DNA of 64,000 nucleotides from Mesorhizobium prunaredense (GCF_900156895.1 NZ_FTPD01000017.1:42084-106083); one strand, 5' to 3'. Counted from the stretch's first letter, positions 1-9,232 are shown. The notes: a model not told the origin generated them from the letters alone. Made by a program: numbers and translations.

Positions 1-56
1 GTCGGCTACACGTGGCTCAAGGCCAACGAGCTTGTCTACGACAGGGGCAGATCACA

Positions 57-857
57 ATGGGCACGAACAATCCGCCGCTTTCGCCCGCGGACGTCGAACG
101 CTTCGGGCCTGATCCCCTGACCAGCTTCCGCACCAATCTGGCGTCGGTTGAAGAGCGCATCACGCTTGCTTGCGCACGGGCCGGGCGCGACCGAGCCTCC
201 GTGCGGTTGCTGCCGATCACCAAGACGGTGCCGGCCCATATCCTGCGATATGCCTTCGACGTCGGCATCAGCACCTTCGGCGAGAACAAGATCCAGGAGG
301 CAATGACAAAGTGCGAGGCGCTTCACGATCTCGCCATCGACTGGAGCATCGTCGGACATCTGCAGACCAACAAGGCCAAATATCTGACCCGCTTCGCGCG
401 TGAGTTTCATGCGCTCGACAGCCTGCGGCTCGCCGACCTTCTGAACACGAGGCTGGAGCGCGAAGATCGCTTCCTCGACGTCTATGTGCAGGTCAACACG
501 TCTGGCGAGGACAGCAAGTTCGGCCTCCATCCGAACGCACTGCTGCCCTTCGTGGAGACCCTCGATCAGGTTCCCCGTCTCCGGCCATGCGGGTTGATGA
601 CACTTGCGCTGTTTTCCTCCGACATGGCCAAGGTACGGCCTTGCTTCATTCTGCTGCGCCGGCTGCGGGACAAAGCCGTGAAGCACAACGCCGCGCTCAC
701 CGGGCTCTCCATGGGTATGACCGGAGACTTCGAGGAAGCCATCGAGGAAGGCGCCACTGTCGTGCGCGTCGGTCAGGCCATCTTCGGCAAGCGGCCGACG
801 CCTGACGGCCACTACTGGCCGGGTTTCGTCCCCACCGATCGAGGAATTGAACCATGA
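57..857 (+). CDS. YggS/PLPBP-type pyridoxal phosphate protein
   Basis: Single-domain alanine-racemase-like TIM-barrel protein of the YggS/PROSC family, which binds PLP and helps PLP and amino-acid homeostasis without a known strong catalytic activity. Visible family signatures are LPITKTVP (PLP lysine region), GENKIQEA, WSIVGHLQTNK, VQVNTSGEDSKFG, the GLMTL strand and the C-terminal SMGMTGDFEEAIEEGATVVRVG phosphate-binding end (split here only by reading). The ATG at 57 is preferred over the in-frame one at 12 because a G-rich Shine-Dalgarno-like stretch lies just before it; this gives 266 residues. Its stop overlaps the ATG of a dapA-like fragment (ATGA), so the two were once one operon. A link to the amino-acid/canavanine locus is inferred from that neighbour. 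Confidence 0.85.
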   Translation: MGTNNPPLSPADVERFGPDPLTSFRTNLASVEERITLACARAGRDRASVRLLPITKTVPAHILRYAFDVGISTFGENKIQEAMTKCEALHDLAIDWSIVGHLQTNKAKYLTRFAREFHALDSLRLADLLNTRLEREDRFLDVYVQVNTSGEDSKFGLHPNALLPFVETLDQVPRLRPCGLMTLALFSSDMAKVRPCFILLRRLRDKAVKHNAALTGLSMGMTGDFEEAIEEGATVVRVGQAIFGKRPTPDGHYWPGFVPTDRGIEP

Positions 858-1012
858 TTTTTCGCAAACGGCCTGTCTGCTTTTCCGATCACCCCCGCCG
901 ATCGTTCCGGCCGGGTCGAGATTTACGCGTTAGGGAAACTGGTCAGCCGGCTGATCGCGGCTGAGGTCGATTCCATCGGCCTGCTCGGCAGCACCGGCAT
1001 TTATATGTCACT
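854..1012 (+). pseudogene. dapA-like (DHDPS/NAL family) 5' fragment, frameshifted and truncated
   Basis: The ATG overlaps the stop of the YggS-like gene. A one-base excess in the T run just after the start shifts the frame; in the next frame the protein reads ANGLSAFPITPAD, then VDSIGLLGSTGIYM. This is clearly the N-terminus of the dihydrodipicolinate synthase/N-acetylneuraminate lyase family and closely resembles the intact gene at 34429-35331. Similarity stops near 1010, where Tn3-type transposase sequence takes over. Only about 50 of 300 residues survive, without the Schiff-base lysine, so it cannot be functional. It is one of three dapA-like copies in the window. Confidence 0.75.
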
Positions 1013-1259
1013 AATGCTTTCGCCAATCATCAATGTTGCAGAGATGGGCGCAGCGGCGAAGCTGCCAATCTCCCTCCTTGCGGGGGAGATGGCCGGCAGG
1101 CCAGGGCGAAACATTCCAGATACGCTGTTGAAGCATATCTCGCCGCTGAGTTGGGAACATATCAACCTGACAGGCATCTACACCTGGGACACCGAGCATC
1201 AGATGCCCGAAGGCTTTCGAACCCTTAGGCTACCGACCCCAACCCGGCGAGCCGCATGA
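1013..1259 (+). pseudogene. Tn3-family transposase C-terminal remnant
   Basis: The reading frame contains NIPDTLLKHISPLSWEHIN followed by LTGIYTW, which matches the conserved end of Tn3-family DDE transposases (HxSPLGWEHINLTGDYxW). Only the last 60 or so codons are present, preceded by unrelated sequence. No terminal inverted repeat is evident nearby. It directly abuts the truncated dapA-like fragment and probably marks the transposition event that cut that gene. Confidence 0.65.
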
Positions 1260-1472
1260 GTTTCACGATCCGTTCGGGCTTAGCGCAAGATTTTGTACAG
1301 CTCTTGTCCTCACCCCAGATTGTGAGCTAAGGACACCTTTCGTCCTGACAATCATGGTATCCTGCAAAGAAGATGCGGAGTGGCAAGCGGCCAGTCACTC
1401 GGACACTGGCTGCCTGTGGGAATGTCCACGAGGCGACACTTGGGTGAATCATATATGGGCACGTCGAGTAAG

Positions 1473-2825
1473 ATGACGAGACGATATTTCGGAACGGACG
1501 GGATCCGGGGAGGGGCCAACAAATTTCCGATGACCGCCGAAGTTGCGATGAAGGTCGGCATGGCTGCCGGCCTGTCGTTCCAGCGCGGCCACCATCGCCA
1601 TCGGGTCGTGCTCGGCAAGGATACGCGGCTGTCGGGCTATATGATCGAGAACGCGCTGGTCGCGGGCTTCTGTGCCGCCGGCATGGATGTGTTCCTGCTG
1701 GGGCCGATTCCGACGCCGGCGGTCGCCATGCTGGCGCGGTCGCTGCGCGCCGATATCGGCGTGATGATCTCGGCCTCGCACAATCCCTATTACGATAACG
1801 GCATCAAGCTGTTCGGCCCCGACGGCTACAAGCTGTCGGACGAGATCGAGATGCGCATCGAGGCGCTGCTCGACCAGGATGTCGACATTTCGCTGGCCGA
1901 CACGGATGGGCTCGGGCGCGCCAAGCGCGTGGACGGCGTGCACGACCGCTATATCGAATTCGCCAAACGCACTCTGCCGCGGTCCATGTCGCTGGCGGGC
2001 CTGCGCATCGTGGTCGATTGCGCCAACGGCGCCGCCTACAAGGTGGCGCCGGCAGCGCTTTGGGAACTCGGCGCCGAGGTCATCACCATCAACAACGAGC
2101 CGAACGGCTTCAACATCAACGAGGAATGCGGTTCGACGCACCCGGTGGGCCTTTCCAAGAAGGTTCATGAAGTGCGCGCCGACATCGGCATAGCGCTCGA
2201 TGGCGACGCCGACCGCATGGTCATCGTCGACGAGAACGGCGCTGTCGTCGACGGCGACCAGATCATGGCGCTGATCGCCGAATCCTGGCATCAGAGCGGC
2301 CGCCTGGCAGGCGGCGGCGTCGTCGCCACCGTCATGTCCAATCTCGGCCTCGAACGCTTCCTCGGTGAAGCCGGCCTGCAACTTCACCGAACCCAGGTCG
2401 GCGACCGTTACGTGGTCGAGCACATGCGCGCGCATGGGCTGAATGTCGGCGGCGAGCAGTCCGGCCATATCGTGCTGTCTGATTTCTCCACCACCGGCGA
2501 CGGGCTGGTCTCGGCGCTTCAGGTGCTGGCCTGCATCAAGCGCCAGAACAAGCCGGTCAGCGAGATCTGCAAAAAGTTCGAGCCGGTGCCGCAGCTCATG
2601 AAGAATGTGCGCTTTTCCGGCGGCGAGCCCCTGGAGACAGCACCCGTCAAGGCCGCGATCGAGGATGCCCGCAACCGGCTCGGCAAGTCCGGCCGCCTAG
2701 TGATCCGGCCTTCCGGCACCGAGCCCCTGATTCGGGTTATGGCCGAGGGCGACGACCAGAAGCTGGTCGAGACGGTGGTGAACGACATCGTCGGCGTCAT
2801 GGCCGAGATCAAGACCGCTGCCTAG
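1473..2825 (+). CDS. glmM: phosphoglucosamine mutase GlmM
   Basis: Converts glucosamine-6-phosphate to glucosamine-1-phosphate in the cytoplasm, on the route to UDP-GlcNAc, which feeds peptidoglycan, LPS and the chitin backbone of Nod factors. Family landmarks are [12 protein letters not shown] at the N-terminus, the active-site serine loop [17 protein letters not shown], the metal loop DGDADR, the sugar loop GGEQSGH and the phosphate-binding [12 protein letters not shown]. The ATG at 1473 gives 450 residues, the usual family length; an in-frame ATG at 1455 would add six residues. No nod box is visible upstream. The gene is intact although flanked by transposon debris, so it may be an island-borne extra copy; whether another copy exists cannot be seen here. 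Confidence 0.93.
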   Translation: MTRRYFGTDGIRGGANKFPMTAEVAMKVGMAAGLSFQRGHHRHRVVLGKDTRLSGYMIENALVAGFCAAGMDVFLLGPIPTPAVAMLARSLRADIGVMISASHNPYYDNGIKLFGPDGYKLSDEIEMRIEALLDQDVDISLADTDGLGRAKRVDGVHDRYIEFAKRTLPRSMSLAGLRIVVDCANGAAYKVAPAALWELGAEVITINNEPNGFNINEECGSTHPVGLSKKVHEVRADIGIALDGDADRMVIVDENGAVVDGDQIMALIAESWHQSGRLAGGGVVATVMSNLGLERFLGEAGLQLHRTQVGDRYVVEHMRAHGLNVGGEQSGHIVLSDFSTTGDGLVSALQVLACIKRQNKPVSEICKKFEPVPQLMKNVRFSGGEPLETAPVKAAIEDARNRLGKSGRLVIRPSGTEPLIRVMAEGDDQKLVETVVNDIVGVMAEIKTAA

Positions 2826-3443
2826 ACGTGCGGCGCTTGATGCGCCGATGGTCCTGCTCGATCCGATTGTTGAGGTACTTGCTCTTGCGGATGCGGATCG
2901 GCTTCAGCGCTCGTCGCGATCGATTCCGCAGACGGTGTTCGGCGTCGCAGGAAATGATCGCCTCATGATTGGTCGGGCTGCCGTCGATGACGATGCGATC
3001 CGGTCTGCCGTGGCGCTCCAGGCCTTCCGGAAGAAGCGCTTGGCTGCCGGCAGGTCGCGGTGTTCGCTGAAGAAGAACTCGACCGTGTCGCCGACGCCGT
3101 CGACGGCACGATAGAGATACATCCATTGGCCGCGTATCTTGATGTATGTCTCGTCCATGTGCCACTTGCCGGTGACGGCGCGCTTGCGCCCGTTGAAGCG
3201 CTCCAGAAGCTGAGGCGAGAAGTGGACGACCCAGCGGTGCACAGTCGAATGGTCGACGTTCAGGCCGCGTTCGGCCATCATCTCCTCCGGACGCGCAGGC
3301 CGAGATTGTAGGCCAGATACCAGCGCACGCACAGCAAGATCACTGTTCGGTCGAAATGACAGCCTTTGAACATAACAAGCGCGCTCCCCGAAAAAGAGAG
3401 GGCTTCCCAGATATGGCTGCCATTCCGTTTGCGACAGAAACAC
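2822..3443 (-). pseudogene. IS6-family transposase, frameshifted
   Basis: Two overlapping minus-strand frames together give an IS6/IS26-type DDE transposase. One frame carries STVHRWVVHFSPQLLERF, the KWHMDETYIKIRGQW catalytic Asp motif and YLYRAVDGVGDTVEFFFSE. The other continues with HGRPDRIVIDGSPTNHEA, then YLNNRIEQDHRRIKRR (catalytic Glu region). The frame changes near 3010-3060. The C-terminus stops at the glmM stop codon. A second degenerate copy in the opposite orientation lies at 14040-14465. Confidence 0.85.
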
Positions 3444-3564
3444 CGAGCCTCCGTCATTCAGTTCCGCCAGTTCAGCGGAAGGCCGACGCTTTCACGCTCG
3501 CCGGAGCGCCTCGTTGAGAGCGATCCGGGTGAGCCAGGTAATTGAGCATGTTTTATCCTAGCGT

Positions 3565-4035
3565 TCAGAAATGAGCCAGTTCAGGCGCTATAGATTCCAA
3601 TAGGGCAGCCAACTCAGGTTCATCGACCAGGAGTGCTGCTTGATCCGGCTTAAGCCAGGCCCGTCTTCGATACTTCTGCTCTTTCCATTCATCCAGCTCC
3701 TGCTGCACATAAAGCGGGTATACTTCAACACTTACCGGGACAAACGTGTCCTTCAATCGCTTCCAATAATGGAAGCTGCCAACGGATTGCTCATGCAAAG
3801 TACCCACTACGCCGGCTTCCTCACCCGCCTCTTGAGCTGCAGCCTCGCAGTCTTGTCGACCCTTCATCGGCCACCCCTTGGGCAAGATGAAGCGGCCTGT
3901 TTGCCGAGACGTTAGCAGCAAGATTTCATCGTCTCCGTCTGCAGTGCGGCGATAAGGCAATGCGGCAACCTGTGCGATGGGCGTACCACGGCGCGCTCGC
4001 TTCTCCAGCTTCTTATTCTTCAACCAGCCATCCAT
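3565..4035 (-). CDS. NUDIX hydrolase
   Basis: A 156-residue NUDIX-fold protein, probably a pyrophosphohydrolase acting on a nucleoside diphosphate linked to another group. It contains QVAALPYRR, then EILLLTSRQTGRFILPKGWP, then a NUDIX-box-like helix ending AAAQEAGEEAGVVG. The box departs from the GX5EX7REUXEEXGU consensus: the usual Arg before the first Glu is Gln, but the EExG core is intact. This layout is typical of the small NUDIX proteins of Rhizobiales (ILPKGWP followed by EEAG). No operon partner is evident and the substrate cannot be told from sequence. Confidence 0.85.
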   Translation of the reverse strand: MDGWLKNKKLEKRARRGTPIAQVAALPYRRTADGDDEILLLTSRQTGRFILPKGWPMKGRQDCEAAAQEAGEEAGVVGTLHEQSVGSFHYWKRLKDTFVPVSVEVYPLYVQQELDEWKEQKYRRRAWLKPDQAALLVDEPELAALLESIAPELAHF

Positions 4036-4289
4036 TTCGCTAAAACCTTAGCCCGTTTTGTCGGTAGCGGGCTAAATTTTGGCGATAGCCACAGCTGGGT
4101 TCTTGGACGACTCCGACGTCGTCTTTGCACGCAAAACTGCCAATCTTCAATCAAGGCGTGAAGGATCTTCGTTCAGTCAATTTCGTTTGAGTCAATCGTA
4201 CTGCTTGCCGTGAATGGCAGCTATAAGGCAGCGAAATATGAAGGGCAACTCAGGGTCACGATTTGCCCTTGAAGTTCCCCAGATCGAGA

Positions 4290-4415
4290 GTTCGCAAAGC
4301 GTTTCCGTTTCGCCCGTGCAACGGCCACGCCGCCTGTATAGCGCAGGCATTGGGTCTCGGCCGATCGACTGTCTATCGGGAAATGAGGCGACTGGGCATC
4401 AGTCGACCGGCGTAG
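4290..4415 (+). pseudogene. helix-turn-helix remnant, recombinase-like
   Basis: The last 24 codons before a TAG read AQALGLGRSTVYREMRRLG then ISRPA, a textbook helix-turn-helix of the kind found at the C-terminus of serine resolvases/invertases. An in-frame stop lies just upstream, so only a relic remains. The parent family is a guess from the helix pattern. Confidence 0.35.
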
Positions 4416-4690
4416 CGAGCATTTCCGACGTGGCCCTTGGCGTTTGCCTCCGACAGGCGCTCGCTTACCTGAGGCGCCATACGATGCCCGTGGATATCCC
4501 ATCAGGCCTTCAGGTGACGGAAGAACCTTTGGGCAATCGACCAACTCTGCCAGATCGATTGTTTGTGTGGCCGCAACTCATCGACGACGTCGCGCCAGTG
4601 GCCGCCGCGCGCCTCGGCCGAGCGGACGAGTTGGCGCCGATGTTGTAGTGGCGATCCGCGTCGTCATGGCCGGCAATCCAGGTCGAATAA
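4416..4690 (-). pseudogene. relic of an FAD/NAD(P)-binding protein (NAD_binding_9-like)
   Basis: The minus strand reads GGHWRDVVDELRPHKQSIWQ, then RFFRHLKA, a stop, then WDIHGHRMAPQVSERL. This pattern (WRDVVDxLRPHTQxIWQ, RFLRHLRxYWDxHRHRMAP) is what I recall from rhizobial FAD/NAD(P)-binding oxidoreductases. The in-frame stop and missing remainder make it a fragment. The identification rests on memory of the family and needs a protein search. Confidence 0.4.
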
Positions 4691-4800
4691 GGCTTTGTCG
4701 CAAACCTCCTACAACCCGCTACGTTGCAGGAGTTAGTGGCTAAAACCGAGACGAGCCGAGATGGACACTAGGGTGGACACTACCAAACACGGAGTTTGAT

Positions 4801-5528
4801 ATGACGACGGGAGTGTTTGCGATGGTGTTTGGCGCGGCTGTTTTGCATGCGGCATGGAACGTCTTGGTCAAGGTGAATGCCGACAGGCTAGTCATGATAG
4901 CAGTCATGATGATGAGCCAGGTTGCCGTCGGTATGGTGGTTGTCCCATTTGTGGCGTTCCCGACAAGAAAGCTGGCCATATATTTGGGCTTCATGTGTGC
5001 TTAATACAGCCTACTGCGTATTTCTGATCAATGCATATCGTTATGGAGGTCTGAGCCACGTTTACCCCATTTCTCGGGGTTGCTCACCGCTGGTCGTAGC
5101 GTTCATCTCCGTCGCGATCGTGGGTGAAACACTGACCATGCAGGCTGGCTTTTCGGTTGTTGTTATCGCTCTGGGTATCATGAGCCTAACCGTGACGCAT
5201 GGCGCGGGAGGCTTCCGGGAACCAAAAGCAATGCTGTATGCGGTGGGCACGGGCGTATTTATCACCGGATATACGGTCGTAGATGGTTTAGGCGCCCGTC
5301 TTGCCGAAAGCGCAGAAAGCTACACTTTCTGGTCTCACCTCTTCAACGGTATTCCGATAACCTTGGTGCGTTGTATCTGCGAAGGGGGCAGGTTCGGGTC
5401 TCGCTGCAGAAATGCTGGAAGGTCGGAGTGCTCGGGGGCATGATTTCTCTGTTGGCGTATTGGATTGTCACTTGGGCAATGACAAAAGCGCCTTTGGCTT
5501 TGGTATCCGCAGTCCGGGAGTCAAGCAT
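4801..5528 (+). pseudogene. EamA/DMT-family transporter, frameshifted and truncated
   Basis: The first frame starts MTTGVFAMVFGAAVLHAAWN, a typical EamA first membrane segment, and ends near 5004. The next frame continues with LNTAYCVFLINAYRYGGLSH, VYPISRGCSPLVVAF and LTMQAGFSVVVIALGIM (second EamA half). A third frame from about 5400 gives GVLGGMISLLAYWIVTWAM and APLALVSAVRESS. At least two frameshifts occur, and the last helix is cut at about 5528 where a dapA-like fragment on the other strand begins. The family exports amino acids and other metabolites. Its place beside LysE and B3/4 genes suggests it belonged to the same amino-acid locus. Confidence 0.75.
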
Positions 5529-5829
5529 GGTGTTCGCTGGGGACTGTCAGGAATTCTGTGCGCTGAGCTTCGTCGGTACGAAATGCACCCACACCCACGA
5601 CAAGAGGCGTTTTGCCGCCGATGCATTCCACGGCAGCCTGGACGGCACGCTTCCTTTGCTCCCTCGTGAGGTAAGCATAGCCGCCCGTGCTTCCGAGCAG
5701 CCCGGTGGAGTCTGCTCCCGCGTGGTGAATGCGCTCGAGAAAACGAGCCAGTGCCTCGGTGTCGACATGCCCTTCCGTATCGGTTGGCGTGAGGGGGAAC
5801 GCCGACAGGCCACGAAACAAAGTCATCAT
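5521..5829 (-). pseudogene. dapA-like (DHDPS/NAL family) fragment, 3' truncated
   Basis: About 95 codons start MTLFRGLSAFPLTPTDTEG and contain STGLLGSTGGYAYL and TPLVVGVGAFRTDEA, which align with residues 1-95 of the intact protein at 34429-35331. Similarity ends around 5540, next to the cut end of the EamA gene, so one rearrangement truncated both. The Schiff-base lysine and the active-site Tyr region are missing. It lies 15 bp downstream of lysE on the same strand, indicating a former B3/4-lysE-dapA operon. Confidence 0.8.
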
Positions 5830-5843
5830 CTATCTTTTCGAAA

Positions 5844-6482
5844 CTACATACGGGAAAGCAGCATACGCAGCCCGGCGAACGCGAAGAAGATCGCCAGCAG
5901 ACTTTCGATCCAGCGGCGACAGCGGCGATACAGAGCCACCATCGGCGGTGTGGAGAAGACAATGGCGTAGCCGCAGAAGATCGTGACACTTAGGACGGCA
6001 CAGCCGCCCAATATCGCCGCGATGCTCTGCCACGACGAATTCGGGCCGATCCCCAGCGTGACGAGCGCGATCCATGCCAGCACGGATTTTGGGTTCGCCA
6101 AATGCATCAAGAGGCCCCTTCTATAGAGCTCACCCCGTGAAAGAGCGACTTCGTCGGCCGACGCGCGTGCCGCCAGCTTCTCGTTCGACGTAAGCGCCGA
6201 CCGTCCCGCCCTGAAGGCGAGGAATAGCAGGTAGAGGCCGCCGAAAATCTGCAGAACGAGCAGTGCCTGGGCGTACCTGGCCAACAGGGCGGAGATGCCG
6301 GTCGAGGCCATCAGACCCCAGAAGATCGAGCCGCTGACGACGCCCGAGGCGAGCATGAGCGCAGCACCTCTGCCGCGAGCCATCGCCACGCCCATGATGC
6401 GCATGTTGCTGGGGCCCGGGCTTCCCGCGGCAATGACATATGCAGCAAAGACAATGAGCAACTGATGGAGATCGACATTCAT
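5844..6482 (-). CDS. LysE/RhtB-family amino-acid exporter
   Basis: About 212 residues with the LysE-family layout of six hydrophobic segments. Landmarks are the N-terminal AAGSPGPSN motif, IFGGLYLLFLAFRAGRSAL, and HLANPKSVLAWIALV (the conserved NPK). The start is set at MNVDLHQLL (6482); an in-frame ATG at 6506 is possible. It would export an amino acid across the inner membrane. It lies between an upstream B3/4-domain gene and a downstream truncated dapA-like gene, all on the minus strand, consistent with a resistance or export role for a toxic or excess amino acid. The substrate is not readable from sequence. Confidence 0.88.
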   Translation of the reverse strand: MNVDLHQLLIVFAAYVIAAGSPGPSNMRIMGVAMARGRGAALMLASGVVSGSIFWGLMASTGISALLARYAQALLVLQIFGGLYLLFLAFRAGRSALTSNEKLAARASADEVALSRGELYRRGLLMHLANPKSVLAWIALVTLGIGPNSSWQSIAAILGGCAVLSVTIFCGYAIVFSTPPMVALYRRCRRWIESLLAIFFAFAGLRMLLSRM

Positions 6483-6537
6483 TCTCGGAGCCCTTGAAAT
6501 TCTCATTCAAATCAATAAATGCGACCGACCGGAAACG

Positions 6538-7227
6538 TCATTTGGTGATGGCGATAGCTTGGCTGACGATCCTGTAGCCCGGCATCAACGCGTTCAGCCC
6601 TTCGACCAGGGCATCCGTCGCCTCCGCCAGCGCTTCGTCGGGCATGGTTTCCAACGCCTCCAATATGAACCATATCCGGGCTGTTGCGGCCTCCAGGCGG
6701 GTTCGAGTTCCTTGTCGCCAGTTCCAGCGTCTGCAGGTGACGCCAATGTCGTCGCGCCAGATGACCTCTCCCAATAGAGGAGGATCGTCGACTGCCTCCC
6801 CGTTCATCAGAGTGTCGAACGTCTCGGTCCCGTCCGCGATCGTCAGGAAGGGTCGCCCGACATAGGCGTCGTGGTTCTCTCCGCCCACCGGGATTGCGTA
6901 TTTCAGGCTGACAGCGTTGTAGAGATCGACGACTGGGTTGATCGTGGGAAGGGTGCCGTCTTTCAGAACCTGCTTTCTGAGGGCCTGGGCTGAGCACGGC
7001 GTGCGGTTAGGCTTCGCGCCAAAGAGGACGTAGGCGTCGGACCAACTCGCCAGATGAGCTTCTGCCCAAGCCGGGCCACCCGCCAACACGCAATCGCAGG
7101 CTTCAGCAAGCAATCGAGGATCGAAATGTCCTTCTGCAGCTGAAGTGGCATCGACGTGGACGCTCACGGCTCTAAATCCCGATGCAATATTCTGAATTCG
7201 ACCATCGATGATTGCACCCTCAAACAT
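6538..7227 (-). CDS. stand-alone B3/4 tRNA-editing-like domain protein (candidate canavanyl-tRNA deacylase)
   Basis: A 229-residue protein made almost wholly of the B3/4 domain, which edits mischarged tRNA in the PheRS beta subunit. Landmarks are AHLASWSDAYVLFGAKPNRT, PCSAQALRKQVLKDG, INPVVDLYNAVSLKYAIPVG, GGENHDAYVG and GEVIWRDDIGVTCRRWNWRQ, the last being the typical conserved block. Stand-alone B3/4 proteins have been reported as canavanyl-tRNA(Arg) deacylases (CtdA), protecting bacteria that meet canavanine. Assignment to that role is inferred from the gamma-lyase/MocR cluster at 34-39 kb, which carries a broken homologue. It is followed by lysE and faces a degenerate MocR gene. This copy is full length with no frameshift. 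Confidence 0.85.
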   Translation of the reverse strand: MFEGAIIDGRIQNIASGFRAVSVHVDATSAAEGHFDPRLLAEACDCVLAGGPAWAEAHLASWSDAYVLFGAKPNRTPCSAQALRKQVLKDGTLPTINPVVDLYNAVSLKYAIPVGGENHDAYVGRPFLTIADGTETFDTLMNGEAVDDPPLLGEVIWRDDIGVTCRRWNWRQGTRTRLEAATARIWFILEALETMPDEALAEATDALVEGLNALMPGYRIVSQAIAITK

Positions 7228-7374
7228 CCAGGCAACTCCATCAATTCAAGCGCAAGCAATCCATGAGCCGCGCGACCAGTGACGATCGCTTCCTTGACTA
7301 CAAGCTAACATTGCAGTTGGCTGGCCCAAATTAAACTGCCACTTTTGGAGATTTTCATTGGTCCAGTATAAGGA

Positions 7375-7770
7375 GGGTTCTCGCAGGACGGGAGCGACGC
7401 GTCGAATTTATCAATCCTTGGTCAAGCAGATCGAGGCGTGAGGACGGTGTCGGTGACGCTCTACCTTCAAGTCGCTCGCTTGCGGAAGAACTGGGTGTTT
7501 CGAGGAGACTGTGACCGCCGCATTCGACCAACTCATTTCGGAGGGCTATGTCTGGGCAGCAGGGACGGAAAGCGTCGGTTGCGGCCGCAGGGCGGCCGAG
7601 CCAGGTCACCCCGGCCGACGGTTCGGCGATGGCCACGCGCCAACTCTCAGCCTATGCAGCTCGTGCGATGGCTCTGCCGTCGAACAGCACCGCCGGGAGG
7701 CCGCCGCTTAAGTTCGATTTCTGCCACGGGGATGTCGCGTCAGCGGACTTCCAACGGCCCCCTGGCGAAA
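7375..7770 (+). pseudogene. MocR-family (GntR/aminotransferase) regulator, 5' remnant
   Basis: Frames shift repeatedly, but the pieces line up with a MocR N-terminus: RVYQSLVKQIEA, then an SRSLAEELGVSR-like helix, then VTAAFDQLISEGYVWA (winged helix), then KFDFCHGDVASADF. The last piece mirrors VDFRYGDLAPSDF in the intact regulator at 36679-38217. The aminotransferase-like C-terminal domain is absent. It faces the B3/4 gene divergently, as an authentic regulator of that operon would. Confidence 0.65.
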
Positions 7771-7885
7771 GGCGATGAACACCGCCTTACTCACGCATCG
7801 CGACAGATTGGGACGATGGCCCGGCAGGAAGCCATAATGGTGTTGGCGTAACGCTTTTAGGTTGAATGCCCGATGCGAAGGTAGC

Positions 7886-9232
7886 TCAGGCGGTCGCCTT
7901 TTGCGGCCGGCTGAACGTATTTTCCGGGCGCGGCAAACCGAAATGGTCTCTCAGCGTTGCCCCGTCATAGTCGTGCCGGAAAAGTCCGCGCTTGCGCAAG
8001 ATCGGTACCACCTCTTCGGCGAATATAGCGAACCCGCCTTGCAGATAGGGTGGCATGATATTGAAGCCGTCCGCGGCACCATTGTCGAACCATTCCTGGA
8101 TCTTGTCGGCAATCTGTTCGGGCGTCCCGGCCTGGACCCAATGGCCGCGCGCCCCGGCGAGGCGGTGGAGCAACTGGCGGATGGTTGGATTTTCGCGCTC
8201 GATGATGTCGAGGACGACGTGGAAGCGGCTGCTCGCACCGCGCTCGCCCTCTACGTGGATAAGCTCACGCGGAAATGGCCCGTCCAGATCGTAGCTGGAA
8301 AGGTCGGCGTCTACGATGCGGCGTAGCTGGTGAAGAGAATATTCCGGCTGCGTCAGCTCATTGAACTCGTCATGCAGCGCGCGGGCTTCCGCCTCGGTGG
8401 AACCGATGAAGGGGCTGATGCCGGGCAAGACCTTGACGTGGTCAGGGTTGCGGCCAACCGACTTCACGCGCGCTTTGATGTCAGCGTAAAATTCCTGCGC
8501 GTTGCCGAGTGTCTGATGGGCTGTGAATATCGCCTCGGCATAGCGGCTTGCGAATGACCGTCCGTCTTGCGACGAACCTGCCTGGACGTAGACCGGACGC
8601 CCCTGCGGCGAGCGCGGAAGCGTGAGCGGTCCCTTCACCCGATGGTATTTGCCGATGTGGTTGATTGGGTGGATCTTGTCGGTGTCGGCAAAGATTCCGG
8701 ACTCCCTGTCCGAGACGAGCGCGTCGTCCTCCCAACTGTCCCAGAGCTTCGTCACCACATCAACGAACTCGCCGGCGCGCTCGTAACGATCGGCGTGGGT
8801 TGGATGTCGGTCAAAGCCGAAATTCAAAGCTGCGGACGCATCGCCCGTCGTGACGATGTTCCAGCCGGCGCGCCCGCCGCTCAAATGATCGAAAGAAGCA
8901 AACAGCCGGGCCAGGTTGTAGGGTTCGTTGTAGGTGGTCGAAGCCGTGGCGATGAAGCCGATGCGTTCCGTCACAGCAGCGAGAGCCGAAATCCATGTCA
9001 GCGGCTCCAGTCTGAAGCGGCTTGCGTAGCGAATGTTGTCGGCAAGCGCGGGCCCATCGGCAAAGAACAGCGCGTCGAATTTGCTCGCCTCGGCCTTTTT
9101 CGCCAGTTCCTGATAATAGGAGATATCCAGCACTCTCTCAGGGGCGGAATCCTTGTAGCGCCAGCCGGCTTCATGATGGCCGCCAGGATAGATGAAAAGG
9201 TTGAGATTCAATTGTCGTTTTTCGGCGGGCAT
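7886..9232 (-). CDS. LLM-class FMN-dependent monooxygenase (NtaA/SnaA/DszA type)
   Basis: A 448-residue flavin monooxygenase of the bacterial luciferase superfamily, using reduced FMN from a partner reductase. Landmarks are LNLFIYPGGHHEAGWR at the N-terminus, FDALFFADGPAL, LEPLTWISALAAVTERIGF, GRAGWNIVTTGD, GRPVYVQAGSSQDGRSFA and the C-terminal GGFAIFAEEVVPIL. The length fits the NtaA/SnaA/SoxA subgroup rather than the shorter SsuD. It follows a sulfonate-type ABC transporter on the same strand (51 bp downstream), so it probably releases sulfur from the imported compound. The exact substrate is unknown and no reductase gene is visible. Confidence 0.9.
   Translation of the reverse strand: MPAEKRQLNLNLFIYPGGHHEAGWRYKDSAPERVLDISYYQELAKKAEASKFDALFFADGPALADNIRYASRFRLEPLTWISALAAVTERIGFIATASTTYNEPYNLARLFASFDHLSGGRAGWNIVTTGDASAALNFGFDRHPTHADRYERAGEFVDVVTKLWDSWEDDALVSDRESGIFADTDKIHPINHIGKYHRVKGPLTLPRSPQGRPVYVQAGSSQDGRSFASRYAEAIFTAHQTLGNAQEFYADIKARVKSVGRNPDHVKVLPGISPFIGSTEAEARALHDEFNELTQPEYSLHQLRRIVDADLSSYDLDGPFPRELIHVEGERGASSRFHVVLDIIERENPTIRQLLHRLAGARGHWVQAGTPEQIADKIQEWFDNGAADGFNIMPPYLQGGFAIFAEEVVPILRKRGLFRHDYDGATLRDHFGLPRPENTFSRPQKATA

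Noticed and set aside
36..812. Long minus-strand frame opposite the YggS-like gene
   Set aside because: Shadow of a well-supported gene, with no domain and biased composition.
1449..2468. 339-codon minus-strand frame opposite glmM
   Set aside because: Antisense shadow; His/Asp/Arg-rich with no family similarity.
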